Shown here in pieces: positions 28,145-36,318 of a DNA stretch of 64,000 nucleotides. Below the pieces are notes generated by a model. The model ran no database searches, was not told the origin of the DNA, and saw only the letters and a list, made by a program, of their open reading frames with translations. This DNA comes from Epilithonimonas xixisoli (GTDB taxonomy: Bacteria > Bacteroidota > Bacteroidia > Flavobacteriales > Weeksellaceae). Position 1 is the stretch's first letter; every line of letters starts with the position of its first letter. The stretch is from NCBI RefSeq assembly GCF_004365655.1, contig NZ_SOEO01000003.1:496001-560000 (forward strand), given 5' to 3'. The position numbers and the translations under genes were made by a program.

Positions 28145-28164
28145 AAAGAACTTTTTGTACGATT

Positions 28165-28194
28165 CAAAAATAAGAATCTCTCATCTTATTTCAA
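28165..28194 (-). promoter_or_regulatory. Full Bacteroidota promoter for the beta-helix gene
   Basis: Read on the minus strand: TTG (28194-28192), 19-base spacer, TATTTTTG (28172-28165). This fits TTG-N17-23-TAnnTTTG exactly. The start codon lies 20 bases downstream. Confidence 0.7.
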
Positions 28195-28235
28195 GCTTTT
28201 TCACTATTAATCATTAGAATGTTACACAAAATCTT

Positions 28236-28243
28236 TATTTTTG
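28236..28243 (+). promoter_or_regulatory. -7 box for the WbpL-like gene
   Basis: TATTTTTG followed by CA matches TAnnTTTG, 16 bases before the start codon at 28260, implying a very short leader. No TTG at the expected -33 distance. It is divergent from the promoter of the beta-helix gene in a 115-base interval. Confidence 0.5.
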
Positions 28244-28259
28244 CAGTATAAAACTACAA

Positions 28260-29237
28260 ATGTACCATCTGATAATAACCATTTTCTTACTTCTCTGTCT
28301 ATTGTTGTATTTTATAATTGCAAAGAAATTTAAAATTATAGACAAGCCCAATGAGAGAAGTTCTCATACACAAATTACAATCCGCGGAGGCGGAATCATC
28401 TATCCAATTTCTTTTGTTTGCTTTTTAATTACTTTACTTTTCGGCGACGATAGCAGTAGTTATGTGAACTATTGGATTTTCGGTTTGGGATTAATTATTA
28501 TTTCCATCATCAGTTTTATAGACGACATTATGATGTTGTCATCTCGTGTTCGTATTATTTTTCATTTCCTTTGTGTCACATTGCTATTGTACGCAATCAA
28601 TGCTTTTTCATTACCATTTTGGGCTGTTGCCTTGTATTATATATTTGTAATTGGGATTATAAATAGTTACAATTTTATGGATGGCATCAATGGGATCACA
28701 GGGCTATACAGCCTTGTAGCTTTGGGGACGCTTTATTTCGTAAATGAAAACTTGAATGTTTTTGATACTGATTTCATTATCTTTCCAATTTTAGCAAGCT
28801 TGGTATTCTTGTTTTTTAATTTTAGAAAAAAAGCAAAATGTTTCGCCGGAGATATTGGGAGTTTTAGTATTTCATTCTGGATTATTACCTTGATTGCCGG
28901 AATCATTATTTATACAGGAAACTACAAATATCTGCTGTTCCTTACAGTTTATGGCGTAGATTCTGTACTTACCATTCTTGAAAGATTAAAATTAAAAGAA
29001 AATATTTTCGATGCACACAGGAGACATCTATATCAATTGTTGGTTAATGAAAAAAAACAATCACACTTATTAATAAGTTTTGTTTATGCGCTTATTCAAA
29101 TGGTTGTCAATTACATATTGATTTCCACAGATTGGTCATTCGGAAACTACTTTTTGATCATCGTTATTCCGCTGGGTATCAGTTACACTTTATTCAAAGT
29201 TTATTTAAAGAAAAATTTAGAACAAAATACGATCTAA
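28260..29237 (+). CDS. WbpL/WecA-family polytopic sugar-1-phosphate transferase
   Basis: A 325-residue integral membrane protein with about 10 helices, of the polyprenyl-phosphate HexNAc-1-phosphate transferase family (MraY/WecA/WbpL). Key motifs: DKPNERSSHTQITIRGGGI near the N-terminus, FIDDI, the Asp motif SYNFMDGINGITGLY (about residue 135), FAGDIGSFSISF, and the cytoplasmic HRRHLYQLL loop. The length and the DKPNERSSH start fit WbpL rather than MraY. It loads a sugar such as QuiNAc/FucNAc-1-phosphate on undecaprenyl phosphate. It is thus a second initiating enzyme in the same locus as PglC, of an unrelated fold. It is followed 9 bases later by rfbC. Confidence 0.9.
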   Translation: MYHLIITIFLLLCLLLYFIIAKKFKIIDKPNERSSHTQITIRGGGIIYPISFVCFLITLLFGDDSSSYVNYWIFGLGLIIISIISFIDDIMMLSSRVRIIFHFLCVTLLLYAINAFSLPFWAVALYYIFVIGIINSYNFMDGINGITGLYSLVALGTLYFVNENLNVFDTDFIIFPILASLVFLFFNFRKKAKCFAGDIGSFSISFWIITLIAGIIIYTGNYKYLLFLTVYGVDSVLTILERLKLKENIFDAHRRHLYQLLVNEKKQSHLLISFVYALIQMVVNYILISTDWSFGNYFLIIVIPLGISYTLFKVYLKKNLEQNTI

Positions 29238-29246
29238 TCAATCTCA

Positions 29247-29792
29247 ATGAAAATAAAAGAAACACCACTCAAAGATTGCTACATTATTGAGCCCACGATT
29301 TTCGAAGACGAAAGAGGCTATTTCTTTGAGAAATTCAATGAAAAAAGATTTGAAGAATTTACAGGACTGAATGGACATTTCGTTCAGGACAATATTTCTA
29401 AATCAAGCTACGGCGTTCTAAGAGGTCTGCACTTGCAAAAAGGAGAACATGCACAAGCAAAATTAGTTTCTTGTTTGGAGGGCAAAGTTCTAGACGTGGC
29501 AGTAGATCTAAGAAAAGACTCTCCAACATTTGGAAAATGGTTTTCCTTAGAACTCACAGCAGAGAACAAATTACAATTATATGTTCCAAGAGGTTTCGGG
29601 CACGGGTTTTCTGTATTGAGTGAGACTGCAATTTTCTCTTACAAATGTGATAATTTCTATAACAAAGAATCAGAAGTCAGCGTTTTTTGGAATGACGAAG
29701 ATTTAAAAATAGATTGGCAATTACCAGCAACAGACGTTATCCTCTCAGAAAAAGACAAAATATCACCCAGCTTCAAAGAAGGTAATTTTTAA
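29247..29792 (+). CDS. rfbC: dTDP-4-dehydrorhamnose 3,5-epimerase
   Basis: A 181-residue RmlC: FEDERGYFFEKF, the signature SSYGVLRGLHLQ with the catalytic His, GKVLDVAVDLRKDSPTFGKW, YVPRGFGHGFSVLSE and the C-terminal WNDEDLKIDW. It epimerises dTDP-4-keto-6-deoxyglucose at C3 and C5 on the way to dTDP-L-rhamnose. RmlA, RmlB and RmlD partners are not in the window, so they must be elsewhere in the genome or upstream, or the enzyme serves another pathway. It is the last gene of the polysaccharide locus, closed by a strong terminator. Confidence 0.93.
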   Translation: MKIKETPLKDCYIIEPTIFEDERGYFFEKFNEKRFEEFTGLNGHFVQDNISKSSYGVLRGLHLQKGEHAQAKLVSCLEGKVLDVAVDLRKDSPTFGKWFSLELTAENKLQLYVPRGFGHGFSVLSETAIFSYKCDNFYNKESEVSVFWNDEDLKIDWQLPATDVILSEKDKISPSFKEGNF

Positions 29793-29806
29793 TAAATACA
29801 AATAAC

Positions 29807-29834
29807 AAGGAATCAAAAAACGATTCCTTTTTTT
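29807..29834 (+). terminator. Terminator closing the polysaccharide locus
   Basis: AAGGAATC pairs perfectly with GATTCCTT around a 7-base loop (AAAAAAC), followed by a run of T. It ends the rfbC transcript. Confidence 0.85.
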
Positions 29835-29839
29835 ATTCC

Positions 29840-29847
29840 TAAATTTG
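29840..29847 (+). promoter_or_regulatory. -7 box for rimO
   Basis: TAAATTTG followed by CA, matching TAnnTTTG, directly after the terminator and about 73 bases before the rimO start. No clear -33 TTG. Confidence 0.5.
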
Positions 29848-29919
29848 CAACCTCAAAATTGAAGTCTTTCTTAGGATTTCAATATCATCCATCATCTATC
29901 AATCATCATTTATATAAAG

Positions 29920-31221
29920 ATGCGTACTAAATCAACAGGTAAGAAAAAAATAAATATCGTCACACTCGGATGTTCCAAAAACGTCTATGACTCAGAAGTT
30001 CTGATGGGTCAGCTGGAGGCTAATGGTAAAAGCGTAGTGCACGAGGAAAAAGGCGATATTGTGGTCATCAACACCTGCGGATTCATCGATAATGCAAAGG
30101 AGGAGAGCATCAACACAATTCTGGAATATGTAGATCTTAAAAACCAAGGTGTTGTAGAAAAAGTGTTTGTAACAGGTTGTCTTTCCGAAAGATACAAGCC
30201 AGATTTGATCCGTGAGATTCCAGATGTCGATCAGTATTTCGGAACGCGTGATTTACCGATTTTATTGAAACATCTTGGTGCCGACTACAAACACGAATTG
30301 GTAGGCGAAAGACTCACAACAACGCCAAAACATTATGCTTACCTCAAGATTTCCGAAGGTTGTGACAGGCCTTGTTCATTCTGCGCAATCCCGTTGATGA
30401 GAGGAAATCACATTTCTACACCAATCGAAAAATTGGTGATCGAAACTCAAAAATTAGCCAAAAAAGGCGTGAAAGAATTGATCTTAATTGCTCAGGATTT
30501 GACGTTCTATGGGCTCGATATCTACAAAAAAAGAGCCTTGGGAGAATTGCTTCAAGAACTCATAAAAGTAGAAGGTATCGAATGGATCAGACTTCACTAC
30601 GCCTTCCCAACAGGTTTCCCAGAGGACGTTTTGGACATCATCAGAACAGAACCGAAGATTTGCAACTACATCGACATCCCACTTCAGCACATCAATACAG
30701 AACTGTTGAAAGCGATGAAACGTGGAACTACTTTCGAAAAAACAAACGCTCTGTTGAACAAGTTCCGTGAGAAAGTGCCAGATATGGCCATCAGAACCAC
30801 ATTGATCGTTGGTTTCCCAGGCGAAACAGAAGAAAAATTCGAGGAATTGAAACAATGGGTTCGCGACCAGAGATTCGACAGATTGGGCTGTTTCACCTAT
30901 TCCCACGAAGAAAATACGACCGCTTACGTTTTGGAAGACATTATTCCAGACGAAGTCAAGCAAAATAGAGTAGAGCAAATTATGGAAATCCAACAGCAAA
31001 TTTCTTGGGAGAAAAATCAGGAGAAAATTGGAAAAACCTTTAAATGCATCTTCGACAGAAAAGAAGGCGACTACTTCGTCGGCAGAACCGAGTACGATTC
31101 TCCGGATGTTGACAACACGGTTTTGGTGCCTGCAAAGGACGTTTACATCTCGATTGGAGAATTTGCAAACGTGAAAATCACATCAGCCGAAGATTACGAT
31201 TTGATTGGAGAGTTGGTTTAA
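29920..31221 (+). CDS. rimO: Ribosomal protein uS12 methylthiotransferase RimO
   Basis: A 433-residue MiaB/RimO-family radical SAM enzyme. The N-terminal UPF0004 domain has TLGCSKNVYDSEV and VINTCGFIDNAKEES and VTGCLSERY (the three auxiliary-cluster Cys). The radical SAM motif is SEGCDRPCSFCAIPLMRG (CxxxCxxC). A C-terminal TRAM domain follows from about residue 365. It adds a methylthio group to the conserved Asp of S12; the ASF/DxD-type pattern and lack of MiaB signatures support RimO rather than MiaB. Single-gene unit with its own promoter and terminator. Confidence 0.95.
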   Translation: MRTKSTGKKKINIVTLGCSKNVYDSEVLMGQLEANGKSVVHEEKGDIVVINTCGFIDNAKEESINTILEYVDLKNQGVVEKVFVTGCLSERYKPDLIREIPDVDQYFGTRDLPILLKHLGADYKHELVGERLTTTPKHYAYLKISEGCDRPCSFCAIPLMRGNHISTPIEKLVIETQKLAKKGVKELILIAQDLTFYGLDIYKKRALGELLQELIKVEGIEWIRLHYAFPTGFPEDVLDIIRTEPKICNYIDIPLQHINTELLKAMKRGTTFEKTNALLNKFREKVPDMAIRTTLIVGFPGETEEKFEELKQWVRDQRFDRLGCFTYSHEENTTAYVLEDIIPDEVKQNRVEQIMEIQQQISWEKNQEKIGKTFKCIFDRKEGDYFVGRTEYDSPDVDNTVLVPAKDVYISIGEFANVKITSAEDYDLIGELV

Positions 31222-31248
31222 ATCACATTCTACAACCTAAAAATATAC

Positions 31249-31280
31249 AAGAGTTTGGATTATTTCCAGACTCTTTTTTT
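31249..31280 (+). terminator. Terminator of rimO
   Basis: AAGAGTTTGG pairs with CCAGACTCTT (one G-T pair) over a 7-base loop, then a T run. Confidence 0.85.
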
Positions 31281-31316
31281 GCATTGCAAATCCAAGTTTC
31301 ATTAATTTTAAATCTA

Positions 31317-31432
31317 ATTTTTAGGAGCTTAATCCCGCTTTTCGTTGCAATCTTTTTTGCTCGATGATTTGTAATTAATTTAGAACTTCACAAAAAGCAA
31401 AAAAGGATTTCCACTACAATCGGGGCTATGGG
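31317..31432 (+). repeat. Dispersed stem-loop repeat, copy A
   Basis: Starts with TTTTTAGGAGCTTAATCCCG and ends with ATCGGGGCTATGGG. A second copy with the same ends is found at 46607-46746. Both can fold with an outer CCCG/CGGG pairing and an inner CTTTTTTG/CAAAAAAGG pairing around a variable loop. Location between genes and shared ends mark it as a mobile-like or functional intergenic repeat. Confidence 0.75.
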
Positions 31433-31597
31433 TTTTCCAAACAATTTGAAACTTTAACTATCAATAGAGATTTTCAATATGTAAAAATATAAAGTGTTGA
31501 TAATTAGATTTGTTTATAAATACTTCTATAAAATAAATCATTTTTGACCGTAAAAATTGTAAACAACTTGACGAATGCAATGTTTACGAGATGAATA

Positions 31598-31754
31598 AAC
31601 AGGTCGCTCCTCCGGAGCTTAAATTTAAATTCTAAAATAACTATTTTCTATTAACAGTTAGCTCCTATTGGAGCTGAATTTAGTCCCATCGGGACTTACT
31701 GTTAATAGAAAAAATGAAATCCACAAAAAGAAAGCTCCAGAGGAGCGACCTGTT
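31598..31754 (+). repeat. 157-bp nested palindromic element
   Basis: The outer arms are 23 bases each (31598-31620 and 31732-31754) and are inverted copies with one mismatch. The inner arms TTTTCTATTAACAGT (31644-31658) and ACTGTTAATAGAAAA (31698-31712) are perfect. Between them sit two short palindromes, AGCTCC-TATT-GGAGCT (31660-31675) and an AGTCCC/GGGACT hairpin (31682-31696). No reading frame of note. Confidence 0.85.
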
Positions 31755-31880
31755 AATTCTATTTTTGTTTTATCGGACGGCAATAAGTAGTTGACTAATA
31801 GAATATATTTAAAAAACTCTTTGCAAACTTTACGTCCAATATTCAACAATTAGAATTAATTTTACCATCAACCATCAACT

Positions 31881-32408
31881 ATGAAAAACTTCTGTGCCTT
31901 TCTCCGAGGTGTCAATGTCAAAGGAACCAATATGAAAATGGCAGACGTTTGCAAAATTTTTTCCGATGTCGGAATGCAAAATGTTTCTTCAGTTTTGGCG
32001 AGTGGAAATATCTTGTTTCAGTCAGACAAAGATTTATTTGATTTGAAGGAGATTTTAGAAAAAGCAATGTCAGAGCATTTTAATTATGACGCTTTTCTCT
32101 TCATCAAAAACGAAAAAGAAATCAATGATATTTTCAAAAACAATCCATTTCCAGCGATAGATAATTTCCACAACCACATCTTTATCGGAAGCGAAAAAGT
32201 AGAAGAAACTTTGCTTGAAGAATTCGAAAAAGCTACAAAAGAAGACGACGAAAAAGCAAAAATCATCAACAATGTTTTCTATTGGCAAGTTCCAAAAGGA
32301 CAAACGCTCAACTCAACTTTCGGAAAAATCCTCGGCAAAAAAAGCCTGAAAGATAAAATGACATCCAGAAATATTAATACTTTTGAGAAAATCATTAAGA
32401 AATTTTGA
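31881..32408 (+). CDS. DUF1697 family protein
   Basis: A 175-residue DUF1697 protein with the family's N-terminal signature FCAFLRGVNVKGTNMKMADV and VSSVLASGNILFQSD, and the C-terminal SRNINTFEKI. The family is widespread, cytoplasmic and of unknown biochemical function. Full family length. The upstream region is the repeat-rich gap and no TAnnTTTG box was found close to the start. Alone in its unit. Confidence 0.9.
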   Translation: MKNFCAFLRGVNVKGTNMKMADVCKIFSDVGMQNVSSVLASGNILFQSDKDLFDLKEILEKAMSEHFNYDAFLFIKNEKEINDIFKNNPFPAIDNFHNHIFIGSEKVEETLLEEFEKATKEDDEKAKIINNVFYWQVPKGQTLNSTFGKILGKKSLKDKMTSRNINTFEKIIKKF

Positions 32409-32472
32409 TAACACAGAAGTCTGTTAAAGTTAAAACTTCTGGCTCCTTCAGAGTGATTTCTTGTAAAATCCG

Positions 32473-32480
32473 TATATTTG
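32473..32480 (+). promoter_or_regulatory. -7 box for kdsA
   Basis: TATATTTG matches TAnnTTTG, 58 bases before the kdsA start; no TTG at the right distance. Confidence 0.45.
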
Positions 32481-32538
32481 TATTCAAATTTTAGATAAAA
32501 AGAAAGTCTAAAATCTCACATCTAATATCTTTAAATAA

Positions 32539-33348
32539 ATGATACAATATCTGGATAAAATCCATCACAAAGATTCCAAAAATTTTTTCTTGATTGCTGG
32601 ACCTTGCGCTATCGAGGACGAAACAATGGCTTTGCAAATTGCCGAAAAGATTGTAAAACTTTCAGATAAGTACAGTATTCCATACATCTTCAAAGGAAGT
32701 TTCCGAAAAGCAAACAGAAGTCGCGTAGATTCCTTCACCGGAATTGGTGACGAGAAAGCGTTGAAAATTCTAAGAAAAGTTGGAGAGACTTTCAATGTTC
32801 CGACAACTACTGATATTCACGAAAACGAACACGCTACAATGGCTGCAGAATATGTAGATGTTTTACAAATCCCGGCTTTTTTGGTTAGACAAACCGATTT
32901 GTTAATCGCTGCGGCAGAAACTGGAAAAGCTGTTAGTTTGAAAAAAGGACAGTTCCTTTCTCCAGAAGCAATGAAATTTGCGGTTCAAAAAGTGAGAGAT
33001 TCTGGGAATGATAAAACGGCGATTATCGAAAGAGGAAACACATTTGGCTATAGCGACCTTGTTGTAGATTTCCGTGGAATTCCAACAATGAGAGAATATT
33101 CGCCCGTGATTTTGGACGTGACGCATTCACTTCAACAACCAAATCAAAACTCCGGTGTGACAGGCGGAAGACCAGAATTGATAGAAACTATCGCCAAAGC
33201 AGGAATTGCAGTTGGTGCAGATGGATTGTTTATAGAAACTCATCCTGACCCTTCTGTTGCAAAATCGGACGGCGCCAATATGCTGAAACTCGATTTGCTG
33301 GACGATTTGCTCGGGAAACTGACAAGAATAAGAGAAGCAATTTTATAA
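32539..33348 (+). CDS. kdsA: 3-deoxy-D-manno-octulosonate 8-phosphate synthase
   Basis: A 269-residue KdsA: FLIAGPCAIEDETMALQIAE, IFKGSFRKANRSRVDSFTGIG, TTDIHENEHA, LQIPAFLVRQTDLLIAAA, KKGQFLSPEAM, IIERGNTFGYSDLVVDFRG and DVTHSLQQPN. It condenses phosphoenolpyruvate with arabinose 5-phosphate to Kdo-8-phosphate for the lipopolysaccharide core. The Asn-rather-than-Cys reading of the metal site was not resolved. Its own promoter box and terminator make it a single-gene unit. Confidence 0.96.
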   Translation: MIQYLDKIHHKDSKNFFLIAGPCAIEDETMALQIAEKIVKLSDKYSIPYIFKGSFRKANRSRVDSFTGIGDEKALKILRKVGETFNVPTTTDIHENEHATMAAEYVDVLQIPAFLVRQTDLLIAAAETGKAVSLKKGQFLSPEAMKFAVQKVRDSGNDKTAIIERGNTFGYSDLVVDFRGIPTMREYSPVILDVTHSLQQPNQNSGVTGGRPELIETIAKAGIAVGADGLFIETHPDPSVAKSDGANMLKLDLLDDLLGKLTRIREAIL

Positions 33349-33352
33349 AATT

Positions 33353-33380
33353 AAAAGTCCGATATTTTCGGACTTTTTTT
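33353..33380 (+). terminator. Terminator of kdsA
   Basis: AAAAGTCCGA pairs perfectly with TCGGACTTTT over a 5-base loop, then T residues. Confidence 0.88.
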
Positions 33381-33504
33381 GGTTTATTGAGAACTAATTC
33401 GGAATGTTCACTTAATATTTCTTAATTCATCAACAAATATTCTGAAACAAATCAATTTTCTGTATAACAATTACAAATATTCTTTCGTTCTTTAGATTAA
33501 TTGT

Positions 33505-33512
33505 TATTTTTG
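33505..33512 (+). promoter_or_regulatory. -7 box for the TonB-dependent receptor gene
   Basis: TATTTTTG followed by C matches TAnnTTTG. The implied transcription start near 33519 lies downstream of a possible TTG start at 33501, so the coding start must be later (33552). Confidence 0.5.
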
Positions 33513-33551
33513 CTGATACAAGCAATTTTTTTAAAATCAAAAACCAAAGCT

Positions 33552-35987
33552 TTGAAAAACTATATTCTTTTAATCCTTTTCTTTTTGCCAGTTTTGGCAT
33601 TTTCTCAAATTAATATCAAAGTTCTTGACGAAGATGGAAAAGCAGTTTCCGAAGCGCAAGTGTTTTACAACAACCAAACGTATCAAACCGATAAAAATGG
33701 AAATGTACGCGTTCCACTTTCGGATTCTGAACAAACTTTGAATGTTCAAAAAGAAAACTTCAAAGGTTTTTCCAAAGTCATCAAAACGACACCTAAAACT
33801 CAGAATGTGAACGTTCTTTTCCTTTCGAGTGTGAAAGAAAATGAAATTCAGGAAGTTGTATTTCAGAAGAAAGCAAGATTCAAAACCAACGATATTACTT
33901 CTATAGAAATTTCCGCAAAAGAAGCAAAAGAAGTGGCTTCATTAGCTGGAGGTGTAGAGGGACTTTTGAAAAGTTTACCTTCTGTAAACTCCAATGCAGA
34001 ATTGAGTTCACAATATATGGTAAGAGGTGGAAGTTATGATGAGAATTTGATTTACATCAATGATATCGAGCTTTACAGACCGTTTTTGGTTCGTAATTCT
34101 TTGCAGGAAGGGATGAGTATTGTGAATCCGGATATGGTTTCTACAATCAACTTTTCTCCTGGTGGATTTGAACCGAGATATGGCGATAAAATGTCTTCAG
34201 CACTTAATATCTATTACAGACAACCAGAAAAATTCGAAGTTTCCGGAGAAGCAAGTTTGATTGGCGGAAGATTGACAACGGGTTTCGCTTCTAAAGATAA
34301 AAAGTTTACAGGATTGATTTCTGGGCGTTACAGAAACACAAATCTTGTTTTGAATACTTTGAATGAAGATACAGATTTCAACCCAAGATATATGGATTTG
34401 CAGTCTTATCTTAATTATCAATTTAATGAAAAATGGTCTTTGTCATTCTTAGGTTATTACGCAAAGAACGATTATCAGATGTTTCCGAAGCAAAAAGAAG
34501 TTGATTTCGGAAGTGTTTTGCAACCAATGAGATTGACGGTTTTCTACAACGGACAAGAAGATGACCAATACAAAAATATGATGGGAACGGTGAGTGTGAA
34601 CTTCAAGCCAAGCAAAAAGTGGCAGTTTTCATTGGATAATTTTGCGTACCAAAACAGAGAGAGAGAATATTACTCCATCGCATCGGGCTACATTTTGGAA
34701 GCTTTTGACGAGGACGGAAATCCGACAGCTGGCTACGATGCTGGCGGACAAATAGACCACGCAAGAAACGACTTGTTAGTTCGTGTGGCTGGTTCGCAAT
34801 TTAGAACCAAATTTTCTCCAGATGTGAATACTGATTTTGAATTTGGTGTTAAATATGAAAGAGAAAGCATTAAAGATTTCACCAATGAGTGGCAGTTTGT
34901 AGATTCCATCGGTTACAGCAATCCGAGAGATTTTGTGATTCCGGGAAATCTAGACACATCGGCAATGAATCTTAATTTCCATATTGCAGGACAAAACGAT
35001 ATTAATACGACCAGAGTTTCTGCTTATGCTCAGTTTTCTAAAAAATTCTATTGGGGAACAAACCGAATCTTCGTGAATGGAGGTGCGAGAATCCAGAACT
35101 GGAGTTTCAACAAAGAAACGATTTTCAGCCCAAGAGCACAGTTTGCTATCAAGCCAAATTGGGATATGGATATGTTGTTCAGATTGGCTGGAGGTGTTTA
35201 TTATCAGGCGCCATTTTATAAGGAAATCAAGGATTTGACAGGCGCTTTCAATCCGGATATTACCGCTCAGAAGTCTTATCAAATTATTCTAGCCAACGAT
35301 TACGAATTCCAGTTTAAAGAAAGGAAATTCAAACTCACAACTGAAGCTTATTACAAAAAAATGGAAAATCTGATTCCGTATTATATGGACAATGTGCGAG
35401 TTAGATACTCCGGTAAAAATAATTCCGAAGGTTATGCTTATGGTTTGGATGCGAGATTGTTTGGAGAGTTTGTACCAGGCATCGATTCTTACATTTCTGC
35501 GAGTTACGCCAGAGTTTATGAGAATATCGAAGGAATGGGCTACATCCCGAGACCGACTGACCAGCGTTTCAGATTTGCGATGTTCTATCAGGATTATATG
35601 CCAAAATTCCCAAGTATGCGCGTGAACTTGACCTTGACTTACGCCAGTGGATTACCATCGGGAACGCCTGTGATGTTTGATGGAAATGGCGTTCCAGATT
35701 ATTTGGCCGCTTACCGTTACCAAAAAACTTTGCCAGCTTACAAACGTGTTGATATTGGTTTGACGAAAGTTTTCATCGACCAAAAAGACAACAAAGCGAG
35801 CGGAAATTTCTGGGGCAAATTCAAGGAATTGACTTTGGGAGTTCAGATTTTCAACGCATTTAATATCAATAACACCATTGCGAACCAATGGATTAGTGAT
35901 ATTAATGCTTCGCCATCATTGTACTATCCTGTGCCAGTGAGATTGACGGGAAGATTCTTCAACGTGAAGTTGGAATTCAAACTATAA
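33552..35987 (+). CDS. TonB-dependent receptor with carboxypeptidase-like N-terminal domain
   Basis: An 811-residue outer-membrane receptor. A signal peptide (start TTG at 33552, KNYILLILFFLPVLAFSQ) is followed by a CarboxypepD_reg-like beta-sandwich (about 20-95), a plug domain (VEGLLKSLPSVNSNAELSSQ, YMVRGGSYDENLIYINDIEL, FEPRYGDKMSSALNI) and a 22-strand barrel rich in aromatic and Tyr-x-Tyr strands ending in NVKLEFKL. It would import a siderophore, metal complex or other large ligand with TonB energy; no substrate can be assigned. No SusD partner follows, so it is not a SusCD pair. Start chosen because the promoter box overlaps the earlier candidate start. Confidence 0.92.
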   Translation: MKNYILLILFFLPVLAFSQINIKVLDEDGKAVSEAQVFYNNQTYQTDKNGNVRVPLSDSEQTLNVQKENFKGFSKVIKTTPKTQNVNVLFLSSVKENEIQEVVFQKKARFKTNDITSIEISAKEAKEVASLAGGVEGLLKSLPSVNSNAELSSQYMVRGGSYDENLIYINDIELYRPFLVRNSLQEGMSIVNPDMVSTINFSPGGFEPRYGDKMSSALNIYYRQPEKFEVSGEASLIGGRLTTGFASKDKKFTGLISGRYRNTNLVLNTLNEDTDFNPRYMDLQSYLNYQFNEKWSLSFLGYYAKNDYQMFPKQKEVDFGSVLQPMRLTVFYNGQEDDQYKNMMGTVSVNFKPSKKWQFSLDNFAYQNREREYYSIASGYILEAFDEDGNPTAGYDAGGQIDHARNDLLVRVAGSQFRTKFSPDVNTDFEFGVKYERESIKDFTNEWQFVDSIGYSNPRDFVIPGNLDTSAMNLNFHIAGQNDINTTRVSAYAQFSKKFYWGTNRIFVNGGARIQNWSFNKETIFSPRAQFAIKPNWDMDMLFRLAGGVYYQAPFYKEIKDLTGAFNPDITAQKSYQIILANDYEFQFKERKFKLTTEAYYKKMENLIPYYMDNVRVRYSGKNNSEGYAYGLDARLFGEFVPGIDSYISASYARVYENIEGMGYIPRPTDQRFRFAMFYQDYMPKFPSMRVNLTLTYASGLPSGTPVMFDGNGVPDYLAAYRYQKTLPAYKRVDIGLTKVFIDQKDNKASGNFWGKFKELTLGVQIFNAFNINNTIANQWISDINASPSLYYPVPVRLTGRFFNVKLEFKL

Positions 35988-36000
35988 AAATTAGATTAAA

Positions 36001-36249
36001 ATGAAACCGAAAAATCCATCAGAATTTACTGACGAACAACTGTTGAGAACTGTAAAATTGGCGAAAGGAACTTTGATTTCATTTTCCGTAATTTTTGTTT
36101 TGATGTTGTGCACTTGTCTTTACATCACGGTTACAAAAGGATTTGGAGTGTTCACGATTTTGCCGTTAACTTTTTTTCCAATTCTGATTACCAATATCAT
36201 TACTTACAGAAAAACACAGGACGAAGCGAAAAAACGAAATTTAATTTAA
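36001..36249 (+). CDS. Small two-helix membrane protein
   Basis: An 82-residue protein with a charged N-terminus (EFTDEQLLRTVKLAKGT), two hydrophobic helices (about 24-46 and 50-68) and a basic C-terminus (YRKTQDEAKKRNLI). Similar small proteins occur in flavobacteria, sometimes under uninformative names; no function is known to me. It starts 13 bases after the receptor gene and shares its terminator, so they are co-transcribed. Confidence 0.75.
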   Translation: MKPKNPSEFTDEQLLRTVKLAKGTLISFSVIFVLMLCTCLYITVTKGFGVFTILPLTFFPILITNIITYRKTQDEAKKRNLI

Positions 36250-36275
36250 TAGATTTTTCTTCTATAAAAACAAAG

Positions 36276-36303
36276 AAAGCTTCCAAATTTTTGGAAGCTT
36301 TTT
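36276..36303 (+). terminator. Terminator of the receptor operon
   Basis: AAAGCTTCCAA pairs perfectly with TTGGAAGCTTT around a 4-base loop, with flanking T residues. Confidence 0.85.
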
Positions 36304-36318
36304 GCTATATTTAATAAA

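Larger units (their letters stand above)
31281..31880 (+). other. 600-bp intergenic region filled with palindromic repeats
   Basis: No gene is seen between the rimO terminator and the DUF1697 gene. The region holds a copy of a dispersed stem-loop repeat (31317-31432), about 165 bases of AT-rich sequence without recognised features (31433-31597), and a nested palindromic element (31598-31754). Confidence 0.7.

Noticed and set aside
30484-30999. Minus-strand 171-codon open frame inside rimO
   Set aside because: Shadow of the conserved radical SAM gene; composition rich in Phe, Cys and His and no recognisable domain.
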